Positions 44,541 through 57,915 of a DNA stretch of 64,000 nt are shown in pieces. The first letter of the stretch is position 1. Every line of letters begins with the position of its first letter. The translations under genes and the position numbers were made by a program. The notes under the pieces are model-generated. The model did no database searches. It was not told the DNA's origin and was given only the letters and a program-made list of their open reading frames with translations. The DNA comes from Thinopyrum elongatum (lineage: Eukaryota > Streptophyta > Magnoliopsida > Poales > Poaceae): the NCBI GenBank assembly GCA_011799875.1, contig CM022298.1, positions 492,631,180 to 492,695,179 on the forward strand, written 5' to 3'.

Positions 44541-47055
44541 GCATCCCCAAGCTTAATTCCTGCTCGTCCTCAAGTAGGTAAATGATAAAAACAGAATTTT
44601 TGATGCGGAATGCTGCCTAACATGTTCATCACATATTCTTTTCTTTTGTAGCATGGACATTTGGACTCTTATATGGTTCAAAGCAATAGTTTAGTTTTGA
44701 CATGAAGATTTCAATACTCAAGCATATCAGCAAGCAACCATGTCTTTCAAAATATCAACACTAAAGAAAGTTATCCCTAGCCCATCTTGCTCAATCATTG
44801 ATCCATTCATGAAACACACTCGCATATTAGCTACATCCAATGCTCAAGTACGATCATAGTGCCCCTTAGTTGGTGCTTTATAAGAGAAGATGGAGACTCA
44901 AATAAAAATAAAAATTGCATAAAGTAAATAGATAGGCCCTTCGCAGAGGGAAGTAGGGATTTGTAGAGGTGCCAGAGCTCAAAGCTTAAATTGAGAGATA
45001 ATTTTTTTTGAGAGGTATACTTTTCCCGTCAATGAAAATGACCGAGTAATTCCCAACACTTTCCATGCTAGATATATCATAGGCAGTTCCCAAATAGAAA
45101 ATAAAGTTTATTCCTTTTTCCACCATTCTTTCACACTCCACGGCTAGCCGTATCCACGGGTACCGTCCATACCAACACTTTCCAAGGAATTTATTATTTG
45201 ACAACATAAAGTAAATTCATTTTTCATTTTGGGACTGGGCATCCCTATTACCGCCGTACTCTTGTGCAATGACAAGTGAATAAACACTCATCTTGAGAAT
45301 AACACATCTAGCATGGAAAATATTGGCCACCCCCTACTACTTCATGAGCGGTACGAGCACACAAAAAGGAAATTCATATAAAAAATTAGAGATGGCACAT
45401 ACAAATTTGCTTAGAATGGCATGGAAATACTGCATATAGGTAGGTATGGTGGACTCATGTGGCAAAACTGGGTTTAAAGATTTTGGATGCACAAGTAGTA
45501 CTTCTACTTAGTACAAGTGGAGGCTAGCAAAAAGATTGAGAAGCAACCAACCAAGGAGCGAAAAATCTCATAAATGAGCATTAAGCATAACTAACACCGA
45601 ATAATGCACCACAAGTAGGATGTAATTTCATTGCATAACTATTGACTTTCGTGCTTGCATAGGGAATCACAAACCTTAACACCTATATTATTACTAAGCA
45701 TAATTACTCACCAACATGACTCACATATCACTATCATCAAATCTCAAAACTATTACAAAGAATCAAGTTTAATTTGTCCAATGATCTTCATGAAAGTTTT
45801 CATTATATCCCTCTTGAATATCTATCACTTTGGGACTAGTTTTATATTGCCATTGCTTTTGACAAGCCCAAAATAAATTTAAGTGAAGAACATGAGCATA
45901 AAGATTTTTATCTCTCAAAATAATATAAGTGAAGCATGAGAGAATTTCTTCAAAATTACTAATTCTCAAATAAATCTAAGTGAAGCATGAGAGTATTTCT
46001 TCAAACATATTAAAGCACACCATGCTGAAAAAGATATAAGTAAAGCACTAGAGCAATTCCATTTCTCAAAAAAATTAAGTGAAGCATAAAGAACAATTCT
46101 AACAAATCATAGCATAATTTTGGCTCTCTCAAATAGGTGTGTCCAGAAAGGATACTTGTGACAAACTAAAAAGCAAAACAAGCAAGGATTCATATGATAC
46201 AAGACGCTCCAAGCAAAACTCATGATATGTGACGAATAAAAATATAGCTCAAGTAAAATACCGATGGTCGTTAGAAGAAAGAGGGGATGCCTTCCGGGGC
46301 ATCCCCAAGCTTAGTTGCTTGGTTCTCCTTGAATATTATCTTGGGGTACCATGGGGCATCCCTAAGCTTAGGCTCTTTTCACTCCTTATTCCTTCATTCA
46401 TCATGATCTCACCCAAAACTTGAAAACTTAAATCACACAAAACTTAACAAAACCTTCGTGAGATCCGTTAGTATAACAAAACCAACCATCACTTTAAGTA
46501 CTGTTGAAAACTCATTCATATTTTATTATTGCATTATACCTACTGTATTCTAATTTTTCCATGGCTTATACCCCCCGATACAATCCATAGATTCATCAAA
46601 ATAAGCACACAATGCAACGAAAACAGAATCTGTCAAGAACAGAACAGTATGTAAAGACGCGAATTTTTCTCATACTTCTATAACAACAAAAATTTTAAAA
46701 AAATTAGGACAGCGTAAGAAATTTGTATATCAATCTTGTGAAAAAAATTCAGAAGTTTTCGTCGCTTATTTGAATTTTAACAATTCTGCTACTGGACACA
46801 AAAGTTTATGTTTTCTAACAAGATCAAATCAACTATCACTAAACATGATCCCAAAGGCTGAGCTTGGCACAAAAACTAATTAAAACATAAAAACACAATC
46901 ATAACAGTAGCATAATTGTGCAAACACTCAAAAACAGAAAGGAAAAGGTAAAAATAAATTTTATTCACTGGGTTGCCTCCCAACAAGCGCTATCGTTTTA
47001 TGCCCCTAGCTAGGCATAATGCATGGATTCAAGTATTATCATCTTTCTTCTTATT
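44541..47055 (-). other. Non-coding interior of the 42.9-49.5 kb element
   Basis: A/T-rich interior with two more copies of the GGGGCATCCC(C/T)AAGCTTAG polypurine-like word (46297-46320 and 46352-46375), repeated AAGTGAAGCAT(G/A)A words (45870-46090) and no long frame. Confidence 0.5.
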
Positions 47056-47850
47056 CTATGTAGATGTGTTCTTGTCAGGAGGTTTTGCAAAAATAACTTG
47101 AAACACATTATCCATAGAAATTTTAGCGTTATCAAGTTGCCCATCTACGTATCCCCTTTGATTTCCGGCAACAATCCAAGAATAATGTTGATTAACATCA
47201 TTGAAAACTTCTTGAATGATATCTAAAACAGGGATTTCCTTTTTGAGATTCTCATAAAAAATTTGATTATTTGCAAGCAAATGTCTTAACATATAGTCAC
47301 CATTATATAGAATCTCATCTATTACCGGTTTTTCATGGTTCATGCCATAAAATCAAAAATTTCCCTAGCCTCCCGTACTATGTGATCAAATTCATTCATA
47401 AGAACAAGGGTGGCTAACTTTTTAGCTTTCGAATCCTTTATAACAGGTAGCTCATAAAACAATCTTTGCAAGGTAGGGTGGGTACGGCTAAATCTATTTT
47501 CAAGTTTTAGAACTAGTGCTGAAATTGCTTCCGCGTAAGATTTAGTTCTTTTGAGTATAGGAGTATCATCAAGAGTCAAATTTCCAACACAATTGAAAAA
47601 TTATTTGATATGTTCTTTTCCCATAATATTCCCTTGCCCCAAAACGAAAGTTTTAGCATCCAGATTGCCAGATCGTCCAATTTTAGGAGTTAGGCCATCA
47701 TCTGTTTCTGCCATACCAAAATCACTCATGATGACTAGTTCAAGCAAATAAGAGATCTGACGAGAAAAAGGCAAACGGAAAAGAGGGCGAATAAAACGGC
47801 AATTTTTTGTGAAGTGGGGGAGATGAAAATGAGTGGCAAATGGCAAATAA
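47056..47850 (-). pseudogene. Gag-like protein of the non-autonomous gypsy element
   Basis: Three minus-strand frames read as one protein in order: about 47733-47601 (starts MSDFGMAETDDGL), 47579-47340 (KSYAEAISALVLKLENRFSR) and 47343-47056 (NNQIFYENLKKEIPVLDIIQ). Stops and a frame change separate them, so it is broken. The product is alpha-helical and charged with no zinc knuckle visible, and lies just after the leader, where gag is expected. I recognise it only by position and general character. Confidence 0.45.
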
Positions 47851-47937
47851 TGTAAATTGCAAGGAGATGAGTTTTGTGATTAGGAACCTGATAGATGTTG
47901 ATGATGTCTCCCCGGCAACGGCGCTGGAAATTCCTTT

Positions 47938-49491
47938 TGATGTCGCTTGAACTACGTCGGTATTTCCCCAAAGAGGAAGGGATGATGCGGCACAGCTACG
48001 GTAGGTAATTCCCTCAGTTATGAAACCAAGGTATCAATCCAGTAGGAGAACCAAGCAACACTATGTAAACGGTACCTGCACACAAAAAACAAATACTTGC
48101 AACCCGACGCGTAAGAGGGGTTGTCAATCCCTCCATGGTAAAAAGATATATAAATTTGTGGTAGATTGGATAAATAGCTCTCGATAAAATAAGTAATAAA
48201 AAAAGTGCAGCAAGGTATTTTTGGGTTTTTGGAATAATAGATCTGAAAATAAAAGCGAACAAAAATAGATCTCAAAGCAAATATGATAAAGAATAGACTC
48301 GGGGGCCGTAGATTTCACTAGTGGCTTCTCTCGAGAAAATAGCATACGGTGGGTAAACAAATTACTATTGGGAAATTGATAGAAGATCGAATAGTTATGA
48401 CGATATCCAGGCAATGATCATTATATAGGCATCACGTCCAAGATTAGTAGACTGACTCCTGCCTGCATCTACAACTATTACTCCACACATCGACCGCTAT
48501 CCAGCATGCATCTAGTGTATTAAGTTCATGGGGAAACGGAGTAATGCAATAAGAACGATGACATGATGTAGACAAGATCTATTCATGTAGGAATAGCCCC
48601 ATCTTGTTGTCCTTAATAGCAATGATACATGCGTGTCTTGCTGCCCCTTCTGTCACTGGGAAAGAACACCGCACGATCGAACCCATCACAAAGCACCTCT
48701 TCCGATGGCAAGAAAAATCGATCTAGTTGGCCTAACTAAACCAAAGATTCAAAGAAGAAATATGAGGCTATAAGTAATCATGCATATAAGAGATCAAAGA
48801 AAACTCAAATAACTTTCATGGATATAGATCTGATCATAAACTCAAAGTTCATCAGATCCCAACAAACACACCACAAAAAGAGTTACATCAAATAGATCTC
48901 CAAGAGACCATTGTATTGAGAATCAAAAAGAGAGAAGAAACCATCTAGCTACTGCCTACGGACCCATAGGTCTATGATGAACTACTCACGCATCTTCAGA
49001 GAGGCACCAATGAGGATGATGAACCTTTTCGTGATGGTGTCTAGATTGGATCTCGTGGTTCTGGAACTTGCGGCGGTTGGATTTGTGTTTCGCTGTCTCT
49101 CCTAGGGTTTCTGGAATATTTGGGAATTTATAGGGGAAAGAGGTGGTGCAGGGGGGGCTCCGAGGTGGGCACAACCCCCCTGGGCGCGCCTGGGCCTCCT
49201 GGCGCGCCCTGGTGGGTTGTGCTCCCCTTGGGCCTCCCCTCTGGTACTTATTTGGCCCACTGGGTGTCTTCTGGTCCAGAAAAAATCTCCAAAAAGTTTC
49301 GCTGTGTTTGGACTCCGTTTGGTACTGATATTCTGCGAAGCAAAAAACAGCAATTGGCACTGGGCACTATGTCAATAGGTTAGTCCCAAAAAATGATATA
49401 AAGTTGCTATAAAATGATTGTAAAACATCCAAGAATGATAATATAACAGCATGGAACAATAAAAAATTATAGATACGTTGGAGACATATTA
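47938..49491 (-). repeat. 5' LTR (minus strand) of the 42.9-49.5 kb element
   Basis: Starts TGATGTCGCTTG and ends GACATATTA, where the left copy ends GACGTATCA, so the terminal CA has decayed to TA. 1554 bp. Confidence 0.85.
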
Positions 49492-49494
49492 AGG

Positions 49495-52400
49495 ATTACA
49501 CGGGTCCGCAAGAGAGGTCGCACTCTTTCGTGTCTGCTTACGTTATGCAACGCTTAATATTACCTGCTACTTTATGAATGGTAGACTCCAAGTCAGCTCC
49601 AAACTAATGCTCAAACTTAAGTTTTTAAATGGTTGTGGTGTACATATCGGTGCAACAACGAATATTATATGTTTACTACCTGGTTAATCTCGGGTGTCTA
49701 CTATGAGTTTCATGTTGGGTGGGAAACAAACAGTAAAGGAGCCATTATCTGTATTATTTAGCAGCAACTATTATTTGCCTGCTATCACTGGTTCTGGGTC
49801 TATCCACGGGTTGCTACCATCACTCTAGATTTCTGCATGCACTCCTTACATAATCTCACTATGTTTTATTCCTATGCATGTCAGTTATTGTACACAATGG
49901 TACTAAACATGTAGAGCAAAAGAGACAAGCCTTGCGTGGCAATAAAATTTCATGCAGACGTCACTCCATGGTGGGCGCAAAGGCAGCCCCCCTCCCCCCA
50001 TTCCAGATTGTAATCAAGAGGAAGATAACTGTTCAGAGGGGGATTTAGAGGGAGCAGACCACTCCTATTTACCCCCTGAGGTCTTTGCTCTAACTTGCCA
50101 TGCTGATGTTGGTCATATCATGCATATGGCACCTTGCATTGCTTACTTTATACATTAAAAATGTCAAATACTTAGTTTAGACATGCTTTGTGTGAATGCC
50201 ATCTGCTTACTTTCTATATCATATATGTGAATTATGCAATACCATCTTATTTAGCCCGGCATCATATATGTGAATTTTGCAATGCCATCCTGCTTAGCCA
50301 GTGATCTTATATGCGAATTATATCATGCCATCCTTTTTTTCATTACGTAGTACATTTGTCAACAATCTAAGTACATTCAACTACTCTTCCTGTGCATCAG
50401 CCATTTGAGACGGTGATGGAAAAATCTGGAGTGAAAACAAGGTCTTCAGAGTAGACAATGCTATCTCACGAAGCGCATATCTTGCTGGTTACGGATAGCT
50501 CCTCAGAGGAGGATTCAGAGATAGATGACCAATCCTATCCCCCCCCCCCCCGAGGTGTATGCTCTTAACTTGGCATGGTTATCTTGCTCATATCATGCAT
50601 ATGGTGTCTTGCCTTGCTATGTCATTTGCTTAGTTTAGACATTCTTTGTGTTAATGCCACCTGTTTAGTGTCTAATTACCATATATATGTGAATTATGCA
50701 ATGTCATCTTGTTGCAAGGAATTATAGATGTGAATTATGCAATGCTATCTTGTTGCAAGGCATTATGTATGTGAATTATGCAATGCCATGTTGTTTAGCC
50801 AAGCATCATATATGCGAATTATATCATGCCATCCTTGTTTATATCACATATTCCATTTGTCGACAATGTTCTTATATTGGTGATGGAAAAATCTGGAGTG
50901 AAAACAAGGTCTTCAGAGCAGACAATGCTACCTGCTGAAGCAGATATCTTGCGGGTTACAGATAGCTCCTCAGAGGAGGATTCAGAGATAGATGACCAGT
51001 CCTATTTTCCCCCTGAGGTGTATGCTCAAACTTGGCATGGTTATATTACTCATATCATGCGCATGTTGTCTTGCATTGCTTAGTTTTTACATCATATACA
51101 AAATATTGAATGCCATCTGCTTAGTTTAGACATCATATATGCGATTGCCATCTGCTTACTTGCTTAGTACATAAATCATATATTTGAATTATATCATGCC
51201 ATCATGTTTACATAGACAGCATGTATCTGAATTATGCCATGCCATCCCATTTAATAAAGACATCATATTAGTTATATCATCTCATCTTGTTTACATAGTC
51301 ATCATATTTCGAATTTTGTCATTCTATCCGTGAATTATATCATGCCGTCTGGTTTTCATAGATGGCATGTATGTGAATTATAGCATGCCAACCACTTTAA
51401 TAGACACATCATATAGTTATATCATGTCATCCTGTTTACATAGTCATCATATTTTGAATTATGTCATTCTATCCTATTTAGTTAGCCATCATATATGTGA
51501 AATTATGTCATGCTATCCTGTTTAGTTAGCCATCATATATTTGAAATTGTGTCATGCTATGTTGTTTGGTTAGACAACATAAATGTGAATTATTTCATGC
51601 CCTCTTTTATTCCTGACTATCCATTGCACCTGTCTATCATACAATGTCTGTACATTCAATTACTTTTCTTGTTTATCAGCCATTTGAATTGGAGGGGGTG
51701 ATGGCAGTATCTAAGGGAGTAAAAACACGGTCTTCAGAAAAGATAGTGCTACCCGTCGATGCAGATAGAACCACGGTTGTACTTGCCCAAGAACCAGCCC
51801 CACCACACATAACCCAGACTCTCGCAGATTGTACCCCTACCCAGTTGGACAAACAACCAGCTACACCTCTTCTAACCCCAACCCCAGCAGATAGTAACCC
51901 AGTTCCAGTTGACACAGCACCATCTCCACCACAAAGCACCCAAACACGAGCAATTAGTAAGGCAAATGCAGTGCCCAAAGCATGAGGACCACCACTCCGA
52001 ACCCCTACTCAACGCTTAAAGCAGAAGAAGAATTGTTCTCAGGTCAGGTTCCGTAGCTATGGTTCATACTCCTTTTCTCTTGCATCAATGTATTTACTCA
52101 TACCAACTAATTTCAAATTTGAAGGATGCAATTGAAACTCCAATGGTGCAACAGGTATGTTTTAAACCCGTTTCTTTAACTGGTTTGTTGTTGTAACTTG
52201 CTCTATGTTGATTTTAGTTTCAATTGAATAAACAGTTATGTTCTCATGTCATGCACATTACAAGTGTTGTTAGTGCTGTGTAGTTTCCCGCACTTATATT
52301 CTGTCTATGCTCCTTTTTCTTAAACAGATATGATTTGAACTGTCTCTATCTTGGTTTGGCAACATAAACTAGAATGATATAGACCATACAGTGACCATAG

Positions 52401-53010
52401 TACATAGATATATGTTTGTTTCATGCTGTTATCCTACCCACCTTACTACTGAACTGGTTTACCAAAATGAGTTTCATATACAACATGGTAAACATGTGAT
52501 TTGTCTGCTTGTTTCTCTTTTAGAATGCGGGCAAAATATTGGAGAAGAGTACTCCGTTATGTAGTGGTAAAGGAAGTAATGCAGATAAGGTTCAAGATAG
52601 TGAGACATCCCTGTTGGTCTCCAAGAAAGCTGATAAAAACTATCTTGAAGACAGTGAGACAATCCCAAAGTCCTGTCTTGATATAGTGTTCAAGTTACTA
52701 GCCACTACTACTGGCACAAGCTCTTCGAACTTCTGCCTGAATCCCTTCGGCTTTTTGAGTCTCAACTTCAAGTTGAAAGACATCAATCAGATGTGCTGTG
52801 ACACGAAGCTGAAGGACTGAGGAAGTCCCTGCAGAATTCAGATGCATACTTTCTGGTGCAACAGCAAGCGCTGGAGGATTTGAGCGCCAAGCAAGAGAAA
52901 GCTAATAAGCTTGCCAAGCGTCTTGTCAGCATGGTGGGTATCCAGGATATCATTTCTTGAGCTCTTCTAAAGTGGTTTCAGTTCTGGACTTGTTTTGCTG
53001 CCGCGTTTAT
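49495..53010 (+). pseudogene. TE-associated multi-exon gene of unknown function
   Basis: Plus-strand exon-like blocks: about 49960-50100 (EDNCSEGDLEGADHSYLPPE), 50405-50560 and 50880-51030 (near-duplicate exons with MEKSGVKTRSSE, TDSSSEEDSEIDDQSY and PPEVYA), 51690-52035 (Pro/Thr-rich, starts GVKTRSSEK) and 52525-52950 (NAGKILEKSTPLCSGKG..., then a helical LVQQQALEDLSAKQEKANKLAK in another frame before a stop at about 52960). Acceptor-like pyrimidine tracts ending AG precede the 51.7 and 52.5 kb blocks. Stops and frameshifts occur in several blocks (for example TAG after KTRSSE at about 50452). No known domain; probably a transposon-carried gene. Confidence 0.4.
50210..51610. repeat. Degenerate CATATATGTGAATTATGCAATGCCATC array
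   Basis: About twenty degenerate 40-60 bp units with words TGAATTAT(G/A)(C/T)(A/C)ATGCCATC and GTTTAGTTAGCCATCATATAT, interleaved with the duplicated exons. It appears to be intronic minisatellite sequence. Confidence 0.7.
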
Positions 53011-53239
53011 TTCCACTGGTGGCCAATTTAGATGCCCAATGTATGTAATATTCTGCTTTGTTCACTATATTTGCTCTGGTGGCGAACTTTGATTCCCAGT
53101 GGATGTAATATTTGTAATAGCCGTAATAGTCTAGCATAAGTTGCTTGCTTATTTACTTCCTTATTTTCTTGTTTATGTTTTTGCTTGTAGTCACTGCAGT
53201 TATTTTTCCGCGGTAACATTTTTATTTAAAACTAGGCCA

Positions 53240-54150
53240 CAATAACCATGGGCAACATACAGACCGTTGTAACTATGATCCTGCTACCTATAGTGACCAT
53301 GGGCCTCCTACGTGCCTTAGGATCCATGGGCCTTCTATGGGCCGTAGAATCGGTGGGCCTTATACGGGCCCTATGATTGATTGGTCAAACATGGGCCATA
53401 CTATTCATGGACCAATAGTGGTCCGCAATGTGGGCCGTAAACGGTCTAGAATGGGAATCATCTGTTTATGGGCCAACAATAATGGGCCGTTAATAGGCCG
53501 GTGTGTATAATGGGCTTAATTCTATCGACATGCATAACGGGTCGTTAATGGGCCATATTAGATGACGCAATGAAAATGGCCCACTAGATTAACGGGCCGA
53601 CTGTAACCACAGGCTGAATTTGGCCCATCTGCGGAACAGGCTTGGAATGGACCGTATCGTATGCTGGAAATGAGCCCAAGAGTAAATGGGCCCTTAGAAG
53701 GCTAAAAGGTAACACGGGCTGGAAACGGCCCAACGGAATAATGGGCCGTCAATGGGTATAAAGCTATTTACTGTTCATTATGGGCAAGTTTCACCACGGG
53801 CCGTTAAAGAGCCCTGATTTACAAAGGGCCTCATATGGGCCGAAAGACGTCATTGGCCATACATGGGCTGGAAGTTACAACGGGCTGGAATCATATGGAA
53901 TGGCCCAGATGACGCTACTGAGCCTATTCGGATAGTCCATAACGGGACGCAAGTTAGCGGGCTGTAAATGGGCCATATGCGAACAGGCTGTTAACAGGCT
54001 TTCGTGGCCCGGCCCGCTACCTTTTGACCAAGTCAAATGGGACGGCCTATTGATCTAAATGGACCACTGTTGGGCCGAGCCACATGTCGACGTATCATAG
54101 GCACGTCCCGTCCATTGGCTGGATGACATCTGTCCAAACGCGGAGCTGAC
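53240..54150. repeat. GGGCC(A/G)T-word-rich region
   Basis: Roughly forty ATGGGCC, GGGCCGT or GGCCCA words in 0.9 kb with little other periodicity. G/C content is well above its surroundings and no ORF is present. It lies between the TE-like gene and the Copia remnant and may be the subterminal region of the element that carries that gene. The right limit near 54190 reads TTTACACGTGGC, but no matching inverted end was found. Confidence 0.6.
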
Positions 54151-54189
54151 ACGTGGTTCCTTCGGCTAATGAGAATTTTACACGTGGCT

Positions 54190-57100
54190 CCAAGGTTGCA
54201 AGATGCAAAAGAGAAAAGCCAAACTTGGGGTGAACAAACACCTAGGACCTAAAAGTCTAGAAAAATCCAATGAAAACCGAATGAGAGCCAATACCTCTCC
54301 CAAGGGAGAGGGTCGGTGGCCGAGGCCACCTATGTAAGAGTCAAATGGTTTGGCACCGCGAAGATTTTAATCTTGGGACCAATACCAAAACTCATCTTTG
54401 AACAGAAGTACCATAAAAATGGGTAATGTGAAAGGTTGATTCAATTTATGCATGATAAGAGGAGTGTGAGTTCATAAGAGGAACAATACTCCCCATATGT
54501 CCATGCCTACATGTAGAAAAAGGTAAAATGATGAGTGTGGTAGGATGCATGTGCATTGTCTTAGACTATAGTACTCGAATCAATGATATTTAGCACCGTA
54601 ACTCGCGGAACCTTGCTTCATCCAATGGCTTCGTGAAAATACCCTCTAGTTGTTTCCCGGTGCCTACATGAGCTAGATCAATATCCCCACACTTGACGTG
54701 ATCCTGGATGAAGAGATGGCGAATATCAATATGTTTCATCTTGCTATGTTACACGGGGTTGGAGGAAATCTTGATAGCACTTTTATTGTCACATAGAAGA
54801 GGCACTTTGTCACAAATGACACCATAATCCTTTACAGTTTGCCTCATCTATAGCAATTGTATACAACAACTTGTGGCGGCGATGTACTCGACTTTGATGG
54901 TGGAGGGAGACACACAATTTTGCTTCTTGGAAGACCAACTCACCAAAGAGCGACCAAGGAATTGGCACCCTTCAAAAGTAGACTTCCTCTCCACACGGTC
55001 TCCCACCCAATTCAAATCCAGATAACCCATGAGATCAAAGCTTTCTCCTTTAGGATACCATAAGCCAAAGTTTGGGGTATGAGCCAAATATCGAAAGATT
55101 CTTTTGACTACCACAAAGTTACTTTCTTTAGGTGCGGATTGAAACCGTGCACACATTCTAACACTCAACATGATATCCGTTCTAGATGCACAAAGGTAAA
55201 GCAAAGATCCAATCATAGAACAATATACCTTTTGATCCACCGCTTTACCATTGGGATCAAGGTCAAGTTGGCAAGTGGTTGGCATAGGTGTCTCGGCCGT
55301 TTTGACATCTCCCAACTTGAACCTATTGAGCATGTCTTGGGTGTATTTGGCTTGATTGATGAAAGTGCCTTCTCTACATTGTTGGACTTTGAATCCAAGA
55401 AAGAACTTCAACTCTCCCATCATAGACATCTCAAACTTCTTAGTCATTAGTGCGACGAACTCATCATCGAAAGCTTTGTTACGAGAAACAAAGATAATAT
55501 CATCAACACATAGTTGGCACATGAACAAATCCTCTTTCGCCCTCTTAGTAAAAAGAGTGGGATCAATTTTCCCAATTCCAAACCCACGATCTTCTAACAA
55601 CTCGGTAAGGTGCTCATACCACACATGTGGGGCTTGTTTAAGGCCATAGAGTGTCTTATCCAGTTTATAGAAGTGATTGGGGAACTTGGGATCCTCGAAC
55701 CCCAGAGGTTGTTTGACGTACACCAACTCATTAAGAGGACCATTAAGAAATGCACTCTTCACATCCATTTGTTGCAACTTGAAATCATGATGAGATGCAT
55801 ATGCAAACAACATGCAAATAGATTCAAGGCGAGCAACGGGAGCAAAAGTTTCATCGTAATCGACACTTTTGACTTGGGAGAAACCTTGAGCCACCAATCT
55901 TGCCTTGTTACGAACCACTATCCCATGTGCACCTTGCTTGTTCTTGAAGATCCATTTGGTTCCAAGGACATTATGATTCTCCTCTGGCCCTTCCACCAAT
56001 GTCCACACTTTGCTGCGCTCGAACTTGTTGAGTTCTTCATGCATGGATTCTAGCCAACCCAGATACTCGAGTGCCTCATAGACCTTTTGGGTCTCAACAC
56101 AAGAAACAAACGTGTGATGCTCACAAAAGTTTGTTAATATTTTACAAGTAGTTACCACTTTTCTCAAGCTTCCTAGGGCATTCTCCATAAGGTGTCCTTG
56201 ATGTTTAAGATTCGAAGCAATCTTGACGGCACGACACTCTAGTTTCTCTTCAAGGATTCTTGAGGAGCATCATCTTGAGCTTGCTCGCAGTCGTGAACTT
56301 GATCTTGGGCATCACTTGGTGCATCACCATCATCATGAGGTTGATCTAGCCCTTGATCTTGTTCACTTTATTGAGGGCCTTCACTATGTTTTTCGAAAGC
56401 GTGTAGGTCTAGTGTTGGTGATGGTTCCACTTGCCTAGAACAATGTCCTTCTCCTACCCCCACAAGGGGTTCCTCAATGGGTAGGATTTGCCCCACACCC
56501 ATTCTTCTGGCTTGAGGAGAAATTTCATCACCTACATCACAAAGATCACTTTGCTCCACTTGGGAACCATTATTCTCATCGAACTCCACCTTACATGTTT
56601 CTTCAATGAGTCCATTGGACATGTTGAGAACACGATAAGCATGAGAGTTTGTAGCATAACCAACAAATATGCCCTCTTGAGCTCTAGTTTCAAATTTAGA
56701 CAAACGAGCACCCTTTTTGTGAATGAAACACTTACAAACAAATACCCGGAAGTACTTGAGGTTGGCCTTGTTGCTGATAAGTATCTCATATGGAGTATTG
56801 TTCAAGCCTTTGCGGAGGTAGAACTGGTTAGATGCATGACATGCAGTGTTGATGGCTTCGGGCCAAAAGTTGTACGGAGATTTGAACTCCGCCGTCATGG
56901 TCTTTGCCGCGTCCATCAATGTTCGGTTCTTCCTCTCCGCCACACCATTTTATTATGGGTTATATGGTGCGGAATATTGATGCTTGATCCCCTCATCACT
57001 AAGAAACTCATGCAAGGTGTAGTTCTTGAACTCGGTGCCATTGTCGCTTCTAATGATCAATATCTTTGCATCATGTTGGCGTTGATCTTCATTTGCAAAG

Positions 57101-57915
57101 TCAATCATGGTTTGTTGGGTCTCACCCTTCCTCTTGAATAAGTATACCTAAATGTATCTTGAATAATCATCCACTATCACTAAGCAATACTTTCTTTCCC
57201 CAAGACTGTCAAATGATGGAGGAATGAAGAGATCCATGTGAAGGTGCTCCAAGAGCCTCTTAGAGGAAATAATGGTCTTGGATCAGTGAGCCGTCACATG
57301 TAACTTTCCTTTGAGACAAGCACTGCAAGCTGGATCTTTGGCAAAACTAACATTTGTTAGTCCTCATATGTGGTCCCCTTTGAGGAGGCTTTGCAAAGAT
57401 CTCATATTGACATGGGCTAAACGGCGATGCCAAAGCCATCCCACGTCAACATTAGCCATTAGACACATTGCAGGCTTAGTGGGTTTCTCCGAGAAGTTAA
57501 CCACATAGAGACCGCCCGGAACATATCCAACAAAGGCTACTTTAATAGTCTTGCTCCACAAAAGGGCCATGGTATCAATATCAAAGTAAGTTGCAAAACC
57601 CACAAGTGCAAGTTGACGAACAGAAAGTAAATTGTATGCAAGGGTCTCAACAAACATGACCTTCTCAATGGACAAGTCCCAAGAGATGACCACCTTGCTA
57701 AGACCCAATACCTTTGACTTTGACACATCACCAAATTGGACATGGGTGGGCATAGATGAACTTGCTTGAACGTCCGCCACAAAGTCCTTACTCCTGGTCA
57801 TATGATTTGTCGCTCCACTATCGAGCAACCATGACACTCCACCGGAAGCAAACTCCTACATAAGATTATGCTTGGTTTTAGGTACCCATTCTTGAATGGG
57901 TCCTTTGATGTTAGT
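54190..57915 (-). mobile_element. Copia retrotransposon remnant, pol region, truncated both sides
   Basis: Minus-strand Copia order protease, integrase, reverse transcriptase, RNase H is visible from 57837 down to 54590. The 3' LTR is missing (the element merges with the GGGCC-rich region near 54190). The upstream gag part is separated by the chromovirus LTR starting at 57916. Length in the window is about 3.7 kb. Confidence 0.8.
54590..57860 (-). pseudogene. Copia Pol polyprotein, degenerate
   Basis: Protease: WLLDSGATNHMT at about 57830. GAG-pre-integrase: LWHRRLAHVNM at about 57430. Integrase catalytic core between 57250 and 56850 with HMDLF, RSDNGTEF and AERKNR carrying the D, D, E residues. 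Reverse transcriptase 56190-55300 with LVAQGFSQV, QMDVKSAFLNG and CVDDII, where the usual Y of YVDD reads C. RNase H 55100-54590 with S..KVEYIA and HIDIRHLFI, ending in a TAA at 54590-54592. It is broken by in-frame stops (for example about 54740, 54848-54850, two adjacent at 56950-56955, and 57856) and a frame change at 56190-56370. Retroelement polyproteins make and integrate cDNA copies; this one cannot. Confidence 0.85.

Larger units (their letters stand above)
42966..49491 (-). mobile_element. Non-autonomous gypsy-like LTR retrotransposon, complete
   Basis: Two LTRs in direct orientation enclose a 3.4-kb interior without reverse transcriptase or integrase. On the minus strand the LTR starts TGATACGTCTCCAAC, typical of a large Triticeae gypsy group. 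A purine-rich AAGCTTGGGGATGC sits beside the 3' LTR (44541-44554), and a leader-like CAGCGCCGTTGCCGGGGAGAC word follows the 5' LTR (about 47912-47930). Expected 5-bp target copies do not agree (AGAAC at 42961-42965 against AGGAT at 49492-49496). The LTRs are visibly very similar, with a 17-bp block near 43209-43225 present only in the left copy. Confidence 0.8.

Noticed and set aside
55079..57141. Plus-strand ORFs of 97-217 codons
   Set aside because: Antisense shadows of the Copia polyprotein.
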